DNA of 64,000 bases from the NCBI RefSeq assembly GCF_900313035.1, contig NZ_OMPS01000003.1:117501-181500 (forward strand), given 5' to 3'. The stretch comes from Ruegeria sp. EL01 (GTDB lineage: Bacteria; Pseudomonadota; Alphaproteobacteria; Rhodobacterales; Rhodobacteraceae). The notes beneath the pieces were generated by a model. The model was not told the origin of the DNA and did not search any database. It was given only the letters and a program-made list of their open reading frames with translations. The number at the start of each line of letters is the position of its first letter. The first letter of the stretch is position 1. A program made the position numbers and the translations under genes. This document shows, piece after piece, positions 56,121-64,000 of this stretch.

Positions 56121-57569
56121 ATGGAAATGCCCCGGCCAAATCCCGATGTGCTTGCCCGAAAGCAAAGCGTGCTTGAGCGGTTGCAGCAGGTCCTGCCAAC
56201 GGACGCTGTTATTCATGATCCGGCAGAAACCCGGGCCTATGAATGCGATGCGCTGACAGCGTATAGATGCCCGCCAATGCTGGCGGTTCTGCCGTCGACC
56301 ACGGAGGAAGTCTCGGAGGTCTTGCGTATCTGTCATGACGAAGGTGTGCCGGTTGTGCCGCGCGGCTCGGGCACATCGCTGGCGGGCGGCGCCCTTCCCA
56401 CGGCCGATTGCGTGATTTTGGGCATCGCGCGGATGAACGAAGTTCTCGAGACCGACTATGACAACCGGTTCATCCGGATTCAGACTGGGCGCACCAATCT
56501 GAGCGTGACAGGCGCGGTCGAGGATGAAGACTTCTTTTATGCCCCCGACCCATCATCGCAGTTGGCCTGCGCTATTGCGGGTAACATCGCAATGAATTCC
56601 GGCGGGGCGCATTGTCTGAAGTACGGGGTGACCACCAATAACCTGTTGGGTGTCAAAATGGTCATGATGGATGGCAGCGTGGTCGAAATCGGCGGTGCGT
56701 ATCTGGATGCAGGTGGTCTGGACTTGCTGGGAGTGATCTGCGGATCAGAAGGGCAGTTGGGCGTCGTGACCGAGGCAACGCTGCGTATTCTGCGCAAGCC
56801 CGAGGACGCGCGCCCCGTGCTGATGGGGTTTGATGACAATGAGGTGGCCGGGCAATGCGTGTCGGACATCATCAAGTCCGGAATTCTGCCCGTGGCGATC
56901 GAATTCATGGATACGCTTTGTATCAAGGCGTGTGAGAATTTTGCGCATGCGGGGTATCCGGAGTGCACCGCGCTTTTGATCGTCGAGGTCGAAGGCTCGG
57001 ACGCTGAGATCGATTACCAGCTGTCGAAAATCATCGAGATTGCCAAACGCCACAACCCGGTCGAACTGCGCGAAAGCCAGTCGGCGGAAGAAAGCGCGAA
57101 AATCTGGCTGGGGCGCAAATCGGCCTTTGGCGCTATGGGGCAGATGAATGACTATATGTGTCTGGATGGCACAATTCCGGTCTCCTCCTTGCCCGAAGTG
57201 CTGCGCCGGATCGGAGAGATGAGCGAGGAATATGGCCTGCCGGTCGGGAACGTGTTCCATGCCGGCGATGGCAACATGCACCCGCTGATCTTGTTTGATG
57301 CCAACAAACCCGGTGATCTTGAGAAATGTGAGGCGTTCGGTGCTGAAATCCTGAAGCTGTGTGTGGATGTTGGCGGCTGTCTGACAGGTGAACATGGGGT
57401 TGGGATCGAAAAACGGGATCTGATGTCGCATCAATATGCGCCGCAGGATTTGGAGGCGCAGATGGCTGTCAAAGACGTCTTTGATCCACGCTGGCTGCTG
57501 AACCCGGCCAAGGTGTTTCCGCTGGACGTGTCCGAGCAACGCCGTTCTGAGCGTATGGCAGCAGAATAG
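56121..57569 (+). CDS. glcD: Glycolate oxidase subunit GlcD (FAD-linked)
   Basis: A 482-residue FAD-binding subunit oxidising glycolate (or D-lactate) to the oxo acid. The PCMH FAD fold shows VPRGSGTSLAGGALP (near residue 90) and PDPSSQLACAIAGNIAMNSG; the cap domain ends in FHAGDGNMHPL and GGCLTGEHGVGIEKRDL. GGAGG 7 nt before 56121 fixes the start over a longer in-frame ATG at 56070. First gene of glcDEF. Confidence 0.94.
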   Translation: MEMPRPNPDVLARKQSVLERLQQVLPTDAVIHDPAETRAYECDALTAYRCPPMLAVLPSTTEEVSEVLRICHDEGVPVVPRGSGTSLAGGALPTADCVILGIARMNEVLETDYDNRFIRIQTGRTNLSVTGAVEDEDFFYAPDPSSQLACAIAGNIAMNSGGAHCLKYGVTTNNLLGVKMVMMDGSVVEIGGAYLDAGGLDLLGVICGSEGQLGVVTEATLRILRKPEDARPVLMGFDDNEVAGQCVSDIIKSGILPVAIEFMDTLCIKACENFAHAGYPECTALLIVEVEGSDAEIDYQLSKIIEIAKRHNPVELRESQSAEESAKIWLGRKSAFGAMGQMNDYMCLDGTIPVSSLPEVLRRIGEMSEEYGLPVGNVFHAGDGNMHPLILFDANKPGDLEKCEAFGAEILKLCVDVGGCLTGEHGVGIEKRDLMSHQYAPQDLEAQMAVKDVFDPRWLLNPAKVFPLDVSEQRRSERMAAE

Positions 57570-57570
57570 A

Positions 57571-57634
57571 GGGGCTTTGCCCCCGCCGCGCTACGCGCGC
57601 CTCCCCCAGAGTATTTTTGAAAAGATGAAGCAAT
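57571..57634 (+). repeat. GC-rich REP-like intergenic mosaic element, glcD-glcE
   Basis: Hairpin GGGGC-TTT-GCCCC (57571-57583), a CGCG-CTA-CGCG hairpin (57587-57597), then CTCCCCCAGAGTATTTTTGA and AAAGATGAAG. I recall this string as a recurrent intergenic element of Rhodobacteraceae genomes; only one copy is in this window. It fills almost the whole gap between glcD and glcE. Confidence 0.5.
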
Positions 57635-58735
57635 ATGAGACCTGAAACCGAGGCCGAGCTGGCCAATATTGTGGCCGACCTGAATCAGCCGGTCCGAATA
57701 GTAGGGGGCGGTACGCGAGGTGATGCCGGACCCGAACAGGTGCTGAGCGTCGTGGGTTTGAGTGGTATATCACTGTATGAACCTGGTGCGTTGACGTTGG
57801 TGGCCCAGGCAGGCACGCCTCTCGCAGAGATTGAGGCTGTGCTTGCGGCGGAAGGGCAGCAATTGGCGTTTGAGCCGATGGATCATCGCACTCTGTTGGG
57901 GACGGGTGGCGATCCGACAATAGGCGGCGTTGTCGCCGCGAATATTTCTGGTCCGCGCCGCATTCAAGCCGGGGCGTGCCGCGACTATCTGTTGGGTGTG
58001 CGCTATGTCGATGGGCTTGGGCAGGTCATCAAGAACGGCGGCCGCGTGATGAAAAACGTCACTGGCTATGATCTGGTCAAACTGATGGCGGGGTCCTGGG
58101 GGACCTTGGGCGTCCTGTCCGAAGTGTCGCTGAAGGTTTTGCCCAAATCAGAGTCGATTGCCGCGTTGGCCGTTCAGGTTGGAGATTTTGCACAAGCTGT
58201 GAAGGCTCTTTCGGCGGCGCTGAAATCCCCTTTTGAAGTCAGCGGCGCGGCATACGACCCAGCGGTAGGGCAGGTGCTGTTGCGGCTCGAAGGCTTCGCG
58301 GATTCGGTTGCGTATCGGATTGGACGGTTGAAAACCGAATTGGCTGGGTTTGGCGAAATCTCAGAGGTTGAAGACCCGGAAACGCTTTGGCGTTCGGTGC
58401 GCGATGTCAGCATGTTCCGCGATGTAGAAGGCGACGTCTGGCGTCTCTCGGTCAAACCGGGCGCTGCTCCTGAAATTGCTGCAAGGCTAGAGGCCGAAAA
58501 GCTGTTGTTCGATTGGGGCGGCGGATTGATCTGGGCATTGGTCCCTGAAGGTTCGGATGTTCGCGCGCGTTTGGGCGCGTTTGAGGGTCACGCATCGCTG
58601 GTACGGGCGGATGCCGAAACGCTTCAGGCTTTGGGGCGATTTCAGCCCGAGCCCGCAGGCGTCGCCGTGTTGTCGCAAGGTTTACGGCAAAGATTTGATC
58701 CTAACGGGGTCTTCAATCCGGGTCTGATGGGGTAG
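57635..58735 (+). CDS. glcE: Glycolate oxidase subunit GlcE (FAD-binding)
   Basis: A 366-residue second FAD-type subunit. Short PCMH domain with RIVGGGTRGDAG (near residue 22), FEPMDHRTLLGTGGDPTIGG and NGGRVMKNVTGYDLVKLMAG, then a small cap and the C-terminal FDPNGVFNPG. Weak ribosome-binding site; the start follows the mosaic element. Normal length for GlcE. Forms the GlcDEF complex with its neighbours. Confidence 0.92.
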   Translation: MRPETEAELANIVADLNQPVRIVGGGTRGDAGPEQVLSVVGLSGISLYEPGALTLVAQAGTPLAEIEAVLAAEGQQLAFEPMDHRTLLGTGGDPTIGGVVAANISGPRRIQAGACRDYLLGVRYVDGLGQVIKNGGRVMKNVTGYDLVKLMAGSWGTLGVLSEVSLKVLPKSESIAALAVQVGDFAQAVKALSAALKSPFEVSGAAYDPAVGQVLLRLEGFADSVAYRIGRLKTELAGFGEISEVEDPETLWRSVRDVSMFRDVEGDVWRLSVKPGAAPEIAARLEAEKLLFDWGGGLIWALVPEGSDVRARLGAFEGHASLVRADAETLQALGRFQPEPAGVAVLSQGLRQRFDPNGVFNPGLMG

Positions 58736-58739
58736 GTGG

Positions 58740-60062
58740 ATGCAGACGACATTTTCAGACAAACAATTGCAGGACCCCGCGATCAAAAGATCGAATGAAA
58801 TCCTGCGAAGCTGCGTGCATTGCGGGTTTTGCACTGCGACCTGCCCGACCTATCAGGTTCTTGGAGATGAACTGGACAGCCCGCGGGGGCGTATCTATCT
58901 GATCAAGGATATGCTCGAGAATAAACGGGTGCCGGATGAAACAACCGTCAAACATATCGACCGATGTCTGTCCTGTCTGGCGTGCATGACGACCTGTCCG
59001 TCCGGCGTGCACTATATGCATCTGGTCGATCACGCGCGGGAATACATTGAAGACAATTACAAACGTCCCTTCTCGGACCGTGCGCTAAGGTGGATTCTGG
59101 CGCAGATCTTGCCCTATCCGATGCGCTTTCGTTGGGCGTTGATCGGGGCCAAGCTGGGCCGTCCCTTCCGGTTCCTGATGCCAGACGCCCGTTTGCGCGC
59201 GATGTTGGATATGGCGCCCAAGCATATCCCACCGGTGAGTCGGAATGATGATCCACAAAGCTTTGCACCTAAGGGTCCGCACCAAAAGCGTGTCGCGCTT
59301 ATGACGGGGTGTGCGCAAAAGGCGCTGAACACGGATATCAACGATGCCACGATCCGGCTTTTGACCCGTTTGGGTTGCGAAGTTGTGGTGGCCGAAGGTG
59401 CGGGGTGCTGCGGGGCCCTGACTCATCACATGGGCAAAAGCCGGGAAAGCCACACAGCGGCAGCGGCCAACATCAAGGCCTGGACGCGCGAGATGGACGG
59501 TGACGGATTGGATGCGATCGTCATCAACACCTCGGGCTGTGGGACAACAGTCAAGGATTACGGGCATATGTTTCGCAATGACGCACTGGCAGAAGACGCG
59601 CAGCGGGTATCGGCAGTGGCGATGGATATCAGCGAATTGCTGATGCAACTGGATTTGCCAACTGCGGATGACACGGGATTGACCGTTGCCTATCACGCGG
59701 CTTGTTCGCTGCAGCATGGCCAGAAAATCAAGACTTACCCAAAGGATCTGCTGAAACGCGCGGGGTTCACTGTTGTGGAACCGGCGGACAGCCATCTGTG
59801 CTGCGGCAGCGCTGGGACCTACAATCTGATGCAGCCCGAGATCTCGGCGCAACTGAAACAGCGCAAGGTCCGAACGTTGGAAGCAAAAAAACCGGATGTC
59901 ATCGCGGCAGGCAATATTGGGTGCATGATGCAGATCGGGTCGGGCACCAGCATCCCAATTGTGCATACGGTTGAGCTGTTGGACTGGGTCACTGGCGGCC
60001 CTGAACCTCGCGGACTGAGGCGCGGCGATGGGGTCGATCTAAATGTGCCAATCCTGCGGTAG
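58740..60062 (+). CDS. glcF: Glycolate oxidase iron-sulfur subunit GlcF
   Basis: A 440-residue electron-transfer subunit with two [4Fe-4S] motifs, CVHCGFCTATCPTY (near residue 22) and CLSCLACMTTCPSG (near residue 78), and two CCG domains (GCCGALTHHMG; LCCGSAGTYNL). GGTAGGTGG precedes the ATG, 4 nt after glcE. Transfers electrons from the flavins to the membrane quinone pool. Confidence 0.95.
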   Translation: MQTTFSDKQLQDPAIKRSNEILRSCVHCGFCTATCPTYQVLGDELDSPRGRIYLIKDMLENKRVPDETTVKHIDRCLSCLACMTTCPSGVHYMHLVDHAREYIEDNYKRPFSDRALRWILAQILPYPMRFRWALIGAKLGRPFRFLMPDARLRAMLDMAPKHIPPVSRNDDPQSFAPKGPHQKRVALMTGCAQKALNTDINDATIRLLTRLGCEVVVAEGAGCCGALTHHMGKSRESHTAAAANIKAWTREMDGDGLDAIVINTSGCGTTVKDYGHMFRNDALAEDAQRVSAVAMDISELLMQLDLPTADDTGLTVAYHAACSLQHGQKIKTYPKDLLKRAGFTVVEPADSHLCCGSAGTYNLMQPEISAQLKQRKVRTLEAKKPDVIAAGNIGCMMQIGSGTSIPIVHTVELLDWVTGGPEPRGLRRGDGVDLNVPILR

Positions 60063-60182
60063 CAGTTTGTTGATGCAGACCAGCATCAGTCGCGCCTGAA
60101 AACCGGGCGCACCAACACCGCCCTATTTTCGCCCAACGCGGCACATAAGACACTTGTCTCGGGGTATTTGCCGGAGAACCGC

Positions 60183-60974
60183 GTGCGGAACTGGATTATG
60201 GCCATCGCGATCAGTGTGCTGCCTATCGCGGCCACAGCGCAGGATTCCGGGCTAAAAAGCCTGGATACATCTGATTCCGGACGGGACTGGATGGCTGTGG
60301 GACGGCTCGATATCGCAGGTGGCGGCTTCTGCACCGGAACACTGGTGTCGCCCGACCTTGTCCTGACTGCCGCGCATTGCCTATTTGACAAGGCGACTGG
60401 CAAGCGGGTCAATCCGTCGGATATAGAATTTCTTGCAGGATGGCGCCTCGGGCGTGCGCTGGCATATCGAACGGCGCGACAGGCGGTTGTCCATCCAGAC
60501 TACAAATACAGTGCCATCCCATCCAATGACCGTGTCCGCGCTGATATTGCTTTGATCGAGCTTTGGCAGCCGATCAGAAGCACATCTGTCATTCCGTTTG
60601 AAACAGGCGTTCAACCCACGCGAGGCGAAGATGTGGGCGTCGTATCCTATGCGCAGGACCGGGCCGAGGCGCCCTCGCTGCAGCAAGTATGCTCGGTCAT
60701 GAACCGCAATTCGGGGATTCTGGTGATGTCCTGTGACGTGAATTTCGGCTCATCGGGTGCCCCGGTTTTTACATTCTCTGAAACACGTCCTCAGATCGTG
60801 TCGGTTGTTGCAGCCAAGGCCAGCATGGAAGGCCAAAGCGTCGCGATTGGAACGTCTGTCGAAAATTCTCTGGAGCTACTGCGCGCTGAGCTTGATGCAG
60901 GTCGGGGATATGGCCTGTCTTCGTCCGGAAGTGAGACAGGCAAGAATGTCGGTGCGAGGTTTATTCGGCCATGA
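60183..60974 (+). CDS. Secreted trypsin-like serine protease, tandem copy 1
   Basis: A 263-residue S1-family protease with signal peptide (MAIAISVLPIAATAQ). Catalytic His in LTAAHCL, Asp in VRADIALIEL, and Ser in NFGSSGAPVF; the common GDSGGP is GSSGAP here. The start is taken as GTG 60183 because GGAGA lies 5 nt before it; TTG 60168 and ATG 60198 are alternatives. Overlaps the second protease by 4 nt (ATGA). Confidence 0.82.
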   Translation: MRNWIMAIAISVLPIAATAQDSGLKSLDTSDSGRDWMAVGRLDIAGGGFCTGTLVSPDLVLTAAHCLFDKATGKRVNPSDIEFLAGWRLGRALAYRTARQAVVHPDYKYSAIPSNDRVRADIALIELWQPIRSTSVIPFETGVQPTRGEDVGVVSYAQDRAEAPSLQQVCSVMNRNSGILVMSCDVNFGSSGAPVFTFSETRPQIVSVVAAKASMEGQSVAIGTSVENSLELLRAELDAGRGYGLSSSGSETGKNVGARFIRP

Positions 60975-61786
60975 TCAGAAGCCTCACTATTTCTTTGCTT
61001 TGCCTGTTGGTGGCCACGACCGCCGGATATGCACAAAGCAGCAAGCGAAAACTGACGGATCGGGATGATCTGTATGGCTGGGAAGCGATTGGTCGGTTGG
61101 ACATCGGGACCGTATCCTTTTGTACCGGTACTTTGATCGCACAGGACATTGTTCTGACCGCTGCCCACTGTGCCTTGGACAAGAAAACCGGTAAAGCCTA
61201 TTTGCCGGGTGAGGTCACATTCCGGGCGGGGCTCAGCAATGGGGCGGCCCTGGCGGACCGTAAGGTTGTGCAAATTGCATCCCACCCCGGCTATAGTGCC
61301 AATGACGCGCTCTCGCCTAGCAGCATCCGGGTCGATGTCGCGTTGATGCGATTGGAAAAACCAATCCCATATTCCGTCGCGGATCCTTTCGCCCTGCACA
61401 GCGGGCGCGTGTCTGGGAAAGAGATCAGCATCGCCTCGTACGGGCGAGGACGATCCGAGACGATCACGCGCGAGCGGTCCTGCCGCATGCTTGAACGCCG
61501 GCAAGGTCTGATCACCTTTGATTGCGATGTCACGTTCGGATCGTCAGGCTCGGCTATTCTGGCCAAGAACGGCCCGCGTTGGCAGATTTTGTCGGTCGTC
61601 TCGGCGGTTGGCGTTCACCGTGGCAAGAAGATTGGGTTTGGCATGGAACTGGCGGATGTTGTGTCCGATCTCAAGGCGATCCTACGCCGCGATGCGCCGC
61701 AGCCAAAGCCCACAATCCGCAGGTTGCAGGTTGGCACAGGCAAATCAAGTTCAGGGGCAAAATTCATCAGTTCCGGAGGGGGTTGA
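60971..61786 (+). CDS. Secreted trypsin-like serine protease, tandem copy 2
   Basis: A 271-residue paralogue of the preceding protease with signal peptide MIRSLTISLLCLLVATTAGY then AQ. Triad: LTAAHCAL, VDVALMRL and TFGSSGSAI. Shares the order WxAIGRLDIG, FCTGTLI, Cys pairs and a basic C-terminal tail (AILRRDAPQPKPTIRR). Arose by duplication and then diverged. Its translation is coupled to copy 1. Substrate unknown. Confidence 0.85.
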   Translation: MIRSLTISLLCLLVATTAGYAQSSKRKLTDRDDLYGWEAIGRLDIGTVSFCTGTLIAQDIVLTAAHCALDKKTGKAYLPGEVTFRAGLSNGAALADRKVVQIASHPGYSANDALSPSSIRVDVALMRLEKPIPYSVADPFALHSGRVSGKEISIASYGRGRSETITRERSCRMLERRQGLITFDCDVTFGSSGSAILAKNGPRWQILSVVSAVGVHRGKKIGFGMELADVVSDLKAILRRDAPQPKPTIRRLQVGTGKSSSGAKFISSGGG

Positions 61787-61821
61787 ACTCGGCCAAATCG
61801 CTACCCATTTGAATTATACCG

Positions 61822-61910
61822 GATCGCCAAATTTGGGGTTCGGTACCAACCAACGCCCGTCCATTCGGAGGGCATATTTCGCAAATCGCTCAAGAATGAG
61901 GATACGACAC
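61822..61910 (+). promoter_or_regulatory. ROSE-like RNA thermometer in the hsp20 leader
   Basis: The last hairpin sequesters the ribosome-binding site: TCGCTCA (61886-61892) pairs with TGAGGA (61897-61902) with G61888 bulged and an AGAA loop. A U-C-G-C-U strand opposite AGGA with an extra G is the hallmark of ROSE thermometers. Upstream, GCCCGTCC (61855-61862) pairs with GGAGGGC (61867-61873), also with a bulged G. ROSE elements control small heat-shock genes in alpha- and gammaproteobacteria, matching the gene that follows. Left edge is approximate. Confidence 0.65.
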
Positions 61911-62378
61911 ATGCGTAGTTTTGATTTTGCACCGCTGCACCGCGCCACTATCGGTTTTGACCAGATCGCAGACATGATGGACCGAGTATTGACCAATGAC
62001 GTGGCTCAGCCCAGCTATCCGCCATACAACATCGAAAAAACCGATGCTGATACTTACCGGATTTCGGTGGCAGTCGCCGGGTTTTCCGAAAGCGACCTGT
62101 CGGTCGAAATGAAAGAGAATTCATTGCTTGTGGCCGGTAAGAAAACGGCTGAAGACAAAGAACGCAGCTATCTGCACCGCGGCATCGCGACCCGCGCGTT
62201 TGAACGCCGCTTTGCGCTGGCTGATCATGTTCGCGTCATCGGTGCCAGCCATGAGAACGGCATGCTGAATATCGACCTGAAGCGTGAAGTGCCCGAGGCG
62301 CTGAAACCGCGCCGGATCGAGATTTCTTCGACCAATGCGATCGAGAAGGATGTGGTTGACGCTAAAGCCGTGAACTAG
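61911..62378 (+). CDS. Hsp20/alpha-crystallin family small heat-shock protein (IbpA-like)
   Basis: A 155-residue chaperone holding unfolded proteins. The N-terminus MRSFDFAPLHRATIGFD is IbpA-like. The alpha-crystallin domain (residues about 40-135) shows YRISVAVAGFSESDLSV, LLVAGKK, the AFERRFAL segment and ENGMLNIDLKREVPE. The C-terminal tail carries a KPRRIEI (I-x-I) motif for oligomer contacts. Start at 61911 follows GAGGATACGACAC; upstream in-frame sequence runs back through the protease gene in another frame. Expected heat-induced. Confidence 0.93.
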   Translation: MRSFDFAPLHRATIGFDQIADMMDRVLTNDVAQPSYPPYNIEKTDADTYRISVAVAGFSESDLSVEMKENSLLVAGKKTAEDKERSYLHRGIATRAFERRFALADHVRVIGASHENGMLNIDLKREVPEALKPRRIEISSTNAIEKDVVDAKAVN

Positions 62379-62431
62379 GGCTTCTGAAAATCGCGCGATA
62401 ATCCTCTCCTCCCTTGGATTGTCGCAACACG

Positions 62432-62459
62432 CGCCCCGCGTTCCTCCAGACGCGGGGCG
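62432..62459 (+). terminator. Terminator after hsp20
   Basis: A perfect 10-bp stem CGCCCCGCGT/ACGCGGGGCG (62432-62441, 62450-62459) over an 8-nt loop, about 55 nt after the hsp20 stop, followed by ATGTTTG. Confidence 0.7.
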
Positions 62460-62598
62460 ATGTTTGTAGCAAGCGGTAAAATGTAGGAAAGCAATGCTGT
62501 CGGTCGCCGAACCCTGATTGCAGCCTCTTAGATTGAGTGACAAGATCGCTTGAACGAATGAGACCACGCAGTGATCGGATTGAAGAAAGGAATGCCGC

Positions 62599-63375
62599 TT
62601 GGGCGAAGGTGACTTTGGCATACTTTATGCCTTGCTTGTTTTGTCGCCTTACATTGCCGTGGGCTTGTTTTGCCTGATTGGAGTGTTTCTTCTTTTTAGG
62701 GCCGAGCGCGAGTCAAAGATCGTTGGCTGTGGTATGCTCGTCATTGCGGTCTTGGGAGTTTTTGGAATTCCCGCCCTTAACAGCATTCGGCAAAACAATA
62801 CGACGAATGAATTTCTAGTATCCGCTGTGTTGCCTGATTCCATTGTAATGAACGGCTCCAACGTTCTGATCGTGGGATCACAGTCCCCAGATTGCGCCTT
62901 GATATGCGCTAAGATGATTGATGGCGGATATGCGTCTGAGATTGCCGAGGTTCGCATCGGTCAGGGTCCGTCCGAAGAAATCTATCGCCCAGGCCCGTTT
63001 GATCTGACGCGTTTGAAAGGCTTTGCCCGGGATGCAAACGGACGAACATTCGTCGCGAAACAGGTTACGGATCAAGTTGAGTATGTTCTTTTTAACGAAA
63101 CACACTGGCTGTCCTACCACGACAAGCAGTCATTCCTACAGTTTCCTGAGAAGGCCTATAGTGGCGTTTTCCTGTTTCGAGTGATGGATCCGCGTGAGTT
63201 TGATGTCTCGCAAGCCGAGCTTCTTTTGCGCATCTATCAGTCCGAGCAGAAAGAAAACAAGTTTCTTTGGTTCTCTGAAACTACCAACGATCGATCCCTG
63301 CCTAGCGACGCGCAAATCGCACAGATATTCGACGACGTCCTTTCGAAAGGTGCAACTCTGGCGGCCGAACAATGA
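62599..63375 (+). CDS. Hypothetical membrane-anchored protein (258 aa)
   Basis: No family recognised. Two N-terminal hydrophobic segments (ALLVLSPYIAVGLFCLIGVF at about residues 11-30, and VGCGMLVIAVLGVFGIPAL) precede a 190-residue presumably extracytoplasmic region with a CALICAKM Cys pair and charged C-terminal helices. TTG start at 62599 supported by AAAGGA 7 nt upstream. A+T content is higher and codon use is less GC-biased than its neighbours, suggesting acquisition or low expression. It lies beside a pseudogene remnant. Confidence 0.65.
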   Translation: MGEGDFGILYALLVLSPYIAVGLFCLIGVFLLFRAERESKIVGCGMLVIAVLGVFGIPALNSIRQNNTTNEFLVSAVLPDSIVMNGSNVLIVGSQSPDCALICAKMIDGGYASEIAEVRIGQGPSEEIYRPGPFDLTRLKGFARDANGRTFVAKQVTDQVEYVLFNETHWLSYHDKQSFLQFPEKAYSGVFLFRVMDPREFDVSQAELLLRIYQSEQKENKFLWFSETTNDRSLPSDAQIAQIFDDVLSKGATLAAEQ

Positions 63376-63425
63376 TTTGCGACGGGCTCGCGTCAGGCAC
63401 GAATGTTAGGTGCATCGAAGTTTGG

Positions 63426-63850
63426 TCAATTCCCGGTCGTCATCGACCCAATCGACCCGAACGTCGTCTCACCCGAGGCATTGTCGAGGCCGTCATTGTC
63501 GGTCATCACAAAGGTCTCGCCCGAGGGCAGCATGGCGCGCCTTCGATCTTGTCCAGAACGTAACCTCCGTTGACACAGACTAAGTCATCATGTGTCACGA
63601 CTTCTGACAGGCCGACCCAACCTTAAGAGGGCTCTTCCTTGGAACCTCGAACGGTCCCCCATTCCTTGATGTCCAGATTGTAGGCCACCAGTTTTATGTG
63701 GTTCTTGGGATCGTCCTTCCATTCGCGCCGAACGGCCATCCACAGGGCGTCGCCGACGCGGGTGAGGTCTTCCAAGTTCAGTTTCTGGGCCGGGTTCATT
63801 GCACGGTTGAGACAGTTTGACCGCAGTTTTGTGACAAGTTCAAAGGCAAG
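63426..63850 (-). pseudogene. Remnant of a phytase-like esterase gene
   Basis: C-terminal fragments on the minus strand. LTRVGDALWMAVRREWKDD and IKLVAYNLDIKEWGTVRG look like the conserved end of the family. An in-frame TAA (63623-63625) follows, yet the same frame continues GWVGLSEVVTHDD and VLDKIEG. A one-base shift then gives SGETFVMTDNDGLDNASGET and a stop at 63426. A stop, a frameshift and a missing middle segment show decay; the N-terminal part is absent. Confidence 0.68.
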
Positions 63851-63851
63851 G

Positions 63852-63878
63852 CCGGCCACCACGCTTGGTGATGGCCGG
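63852..63878 (-). terminator. Terminator of the gabD-like gene
   Basis: Minus strand: CCGGCCATCAC pairs with GTGGTGGCCGG, 11 bp with one U-G pair and a 5-nt loop, 6 nt after the stop codon of the aldehyde dehydrogenase fragment, then TTGCCTTTG. Confidence 0.75.
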
Positions 63879-63884
63879 GTCGGA

Positions 63885-64000
63885 TCAAACTGATAGACAG
63901 ACGTACTTCATCTCAAGATAGTCTTCCATGCCGTGATGGCTGCCTTCACGGCCCAGACCAGATTGTTTGACGCCGCCGAACGGACCCAGTTCGGTCGAGA
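63885..64000 (-). CDS. gabD: Succinate-semialdehyde dehydrogenase, 3' end only
   Basis: The minus strand from the window edge reads [20 protein letters not shown], then [17 protein letters not shown] and stops at TGA (63887-63885). This is the conserved C-terminus of NAD(P)-dependent succinate-semialdehyde dehydrogenases (GabD type), including the FGGVKxSGxGREGS oligomerisation and NAD region. Only 38 codons are within the window, so an allied glutarate-semialdehyde enzyme cannot be excluded. Confidence 0.75.
   Translation of the reverse strand, partial: STELGPFGGVKQSGLGREGSHHGMEDYLEMKYVCLSV

Noticed and set aside
61518-61910. Upstream extension of the Hsp20 frame
   Set aside because: Overlaps the second protease out of frame; Hsp20 homology and the ribosome-binding site place the start at 61911.

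Overview
The window looks like chromosomal DNA of a marine alphaproteobacterium of the Rhodobacteraceae (Roseobacter group, Ruegeria-like). This is inferred from the rrn layout (23S, 5S, then initiator tRNA), the GC-rich codon use, and the gene families present: a GT14 protein next to a sulfotransferase, glcDEF, glnK-amtB, DUF1289, DUF599, CBU_0592 and a Roseobacter-type intergenic mosaic element. No phage, transposase, CRISPR array or plasmid gene was seen. Most genes sit in tight operons with ATGA or TGATG overlaps.

Layout. 1-3.35 kb: 3' part of an rrn operon (23S lacking its 5' end, 5S, tRNA-fMet, terminator) with small structured repeats in the spacers. 3.5-10.4 kb: a redox island with a GMC flavoprotein and its Tat-type small subunit on the minus strand, facing a secreted three-haem cytochrome, a MelC1-like caddie protein and a Streptomyces-type tyrosinase. 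10.7-12 kb: DUF1289, Dps and a small unknown. 12.2-18.9 kb: a minus-strand operon (aldehyde dehydrogenase, degenerate M19 dipeptidase-like protein, two unknowns, Ldh2-type reductase) under a divergent LysR. 19-29 kb: an amino-sugar locus with kinase, GntR, SIS deaminase and NagA facing MurQ, an ABC importer and a Gfo/Idh oxidoreductase. Together these can take MurNAc or GlcNAc to fructose-6-phosphate without a PTS, with matching operator-like sites in the divergent promoter. 29.3-31.9 kb: lysine 6-dehydrogenase-like and aminoadipate-semialdehyde dehydrogenase genes. 31.9-34.5 kb: GT14 glycosyltransferase and sulfotransferase.

34.6-55 kb is mostly housekeeping: ilvD facing an XRE-cupin regulator, sseA with an aromatic/aspartate aminotransferase, glnK-amtB, a class A PBP, leuB, a LysR/SDR pair, a secreted EEP-fold nuclease-like gene, leuC-hdeD-leuD, an MscS channel, rsfS-rlmH and a flavodoxin-like gene. 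56-60 kb is glcDEF (glycolate oxidase). 60-62.4 kb has two tandem secreted trypsin-like proteases, then an Hsp20 gene whose leader folds like a ROSE RNA thermometer. The window ends with an unknown membrane protein, a decayed phytase-like esterase pseudogene and the 3' end of a gabD-type gene.

Most unusual items: the tyrosinase/caddie/three-haem cytochrome/GMC island, the M19-like protein lacking canonical zinc ligands inside an unassigned operon, the ROSE-like leader, the covarying hairpin repeats in the rrn spacer, and an 18-codon leader ORF coupled to rsfS.
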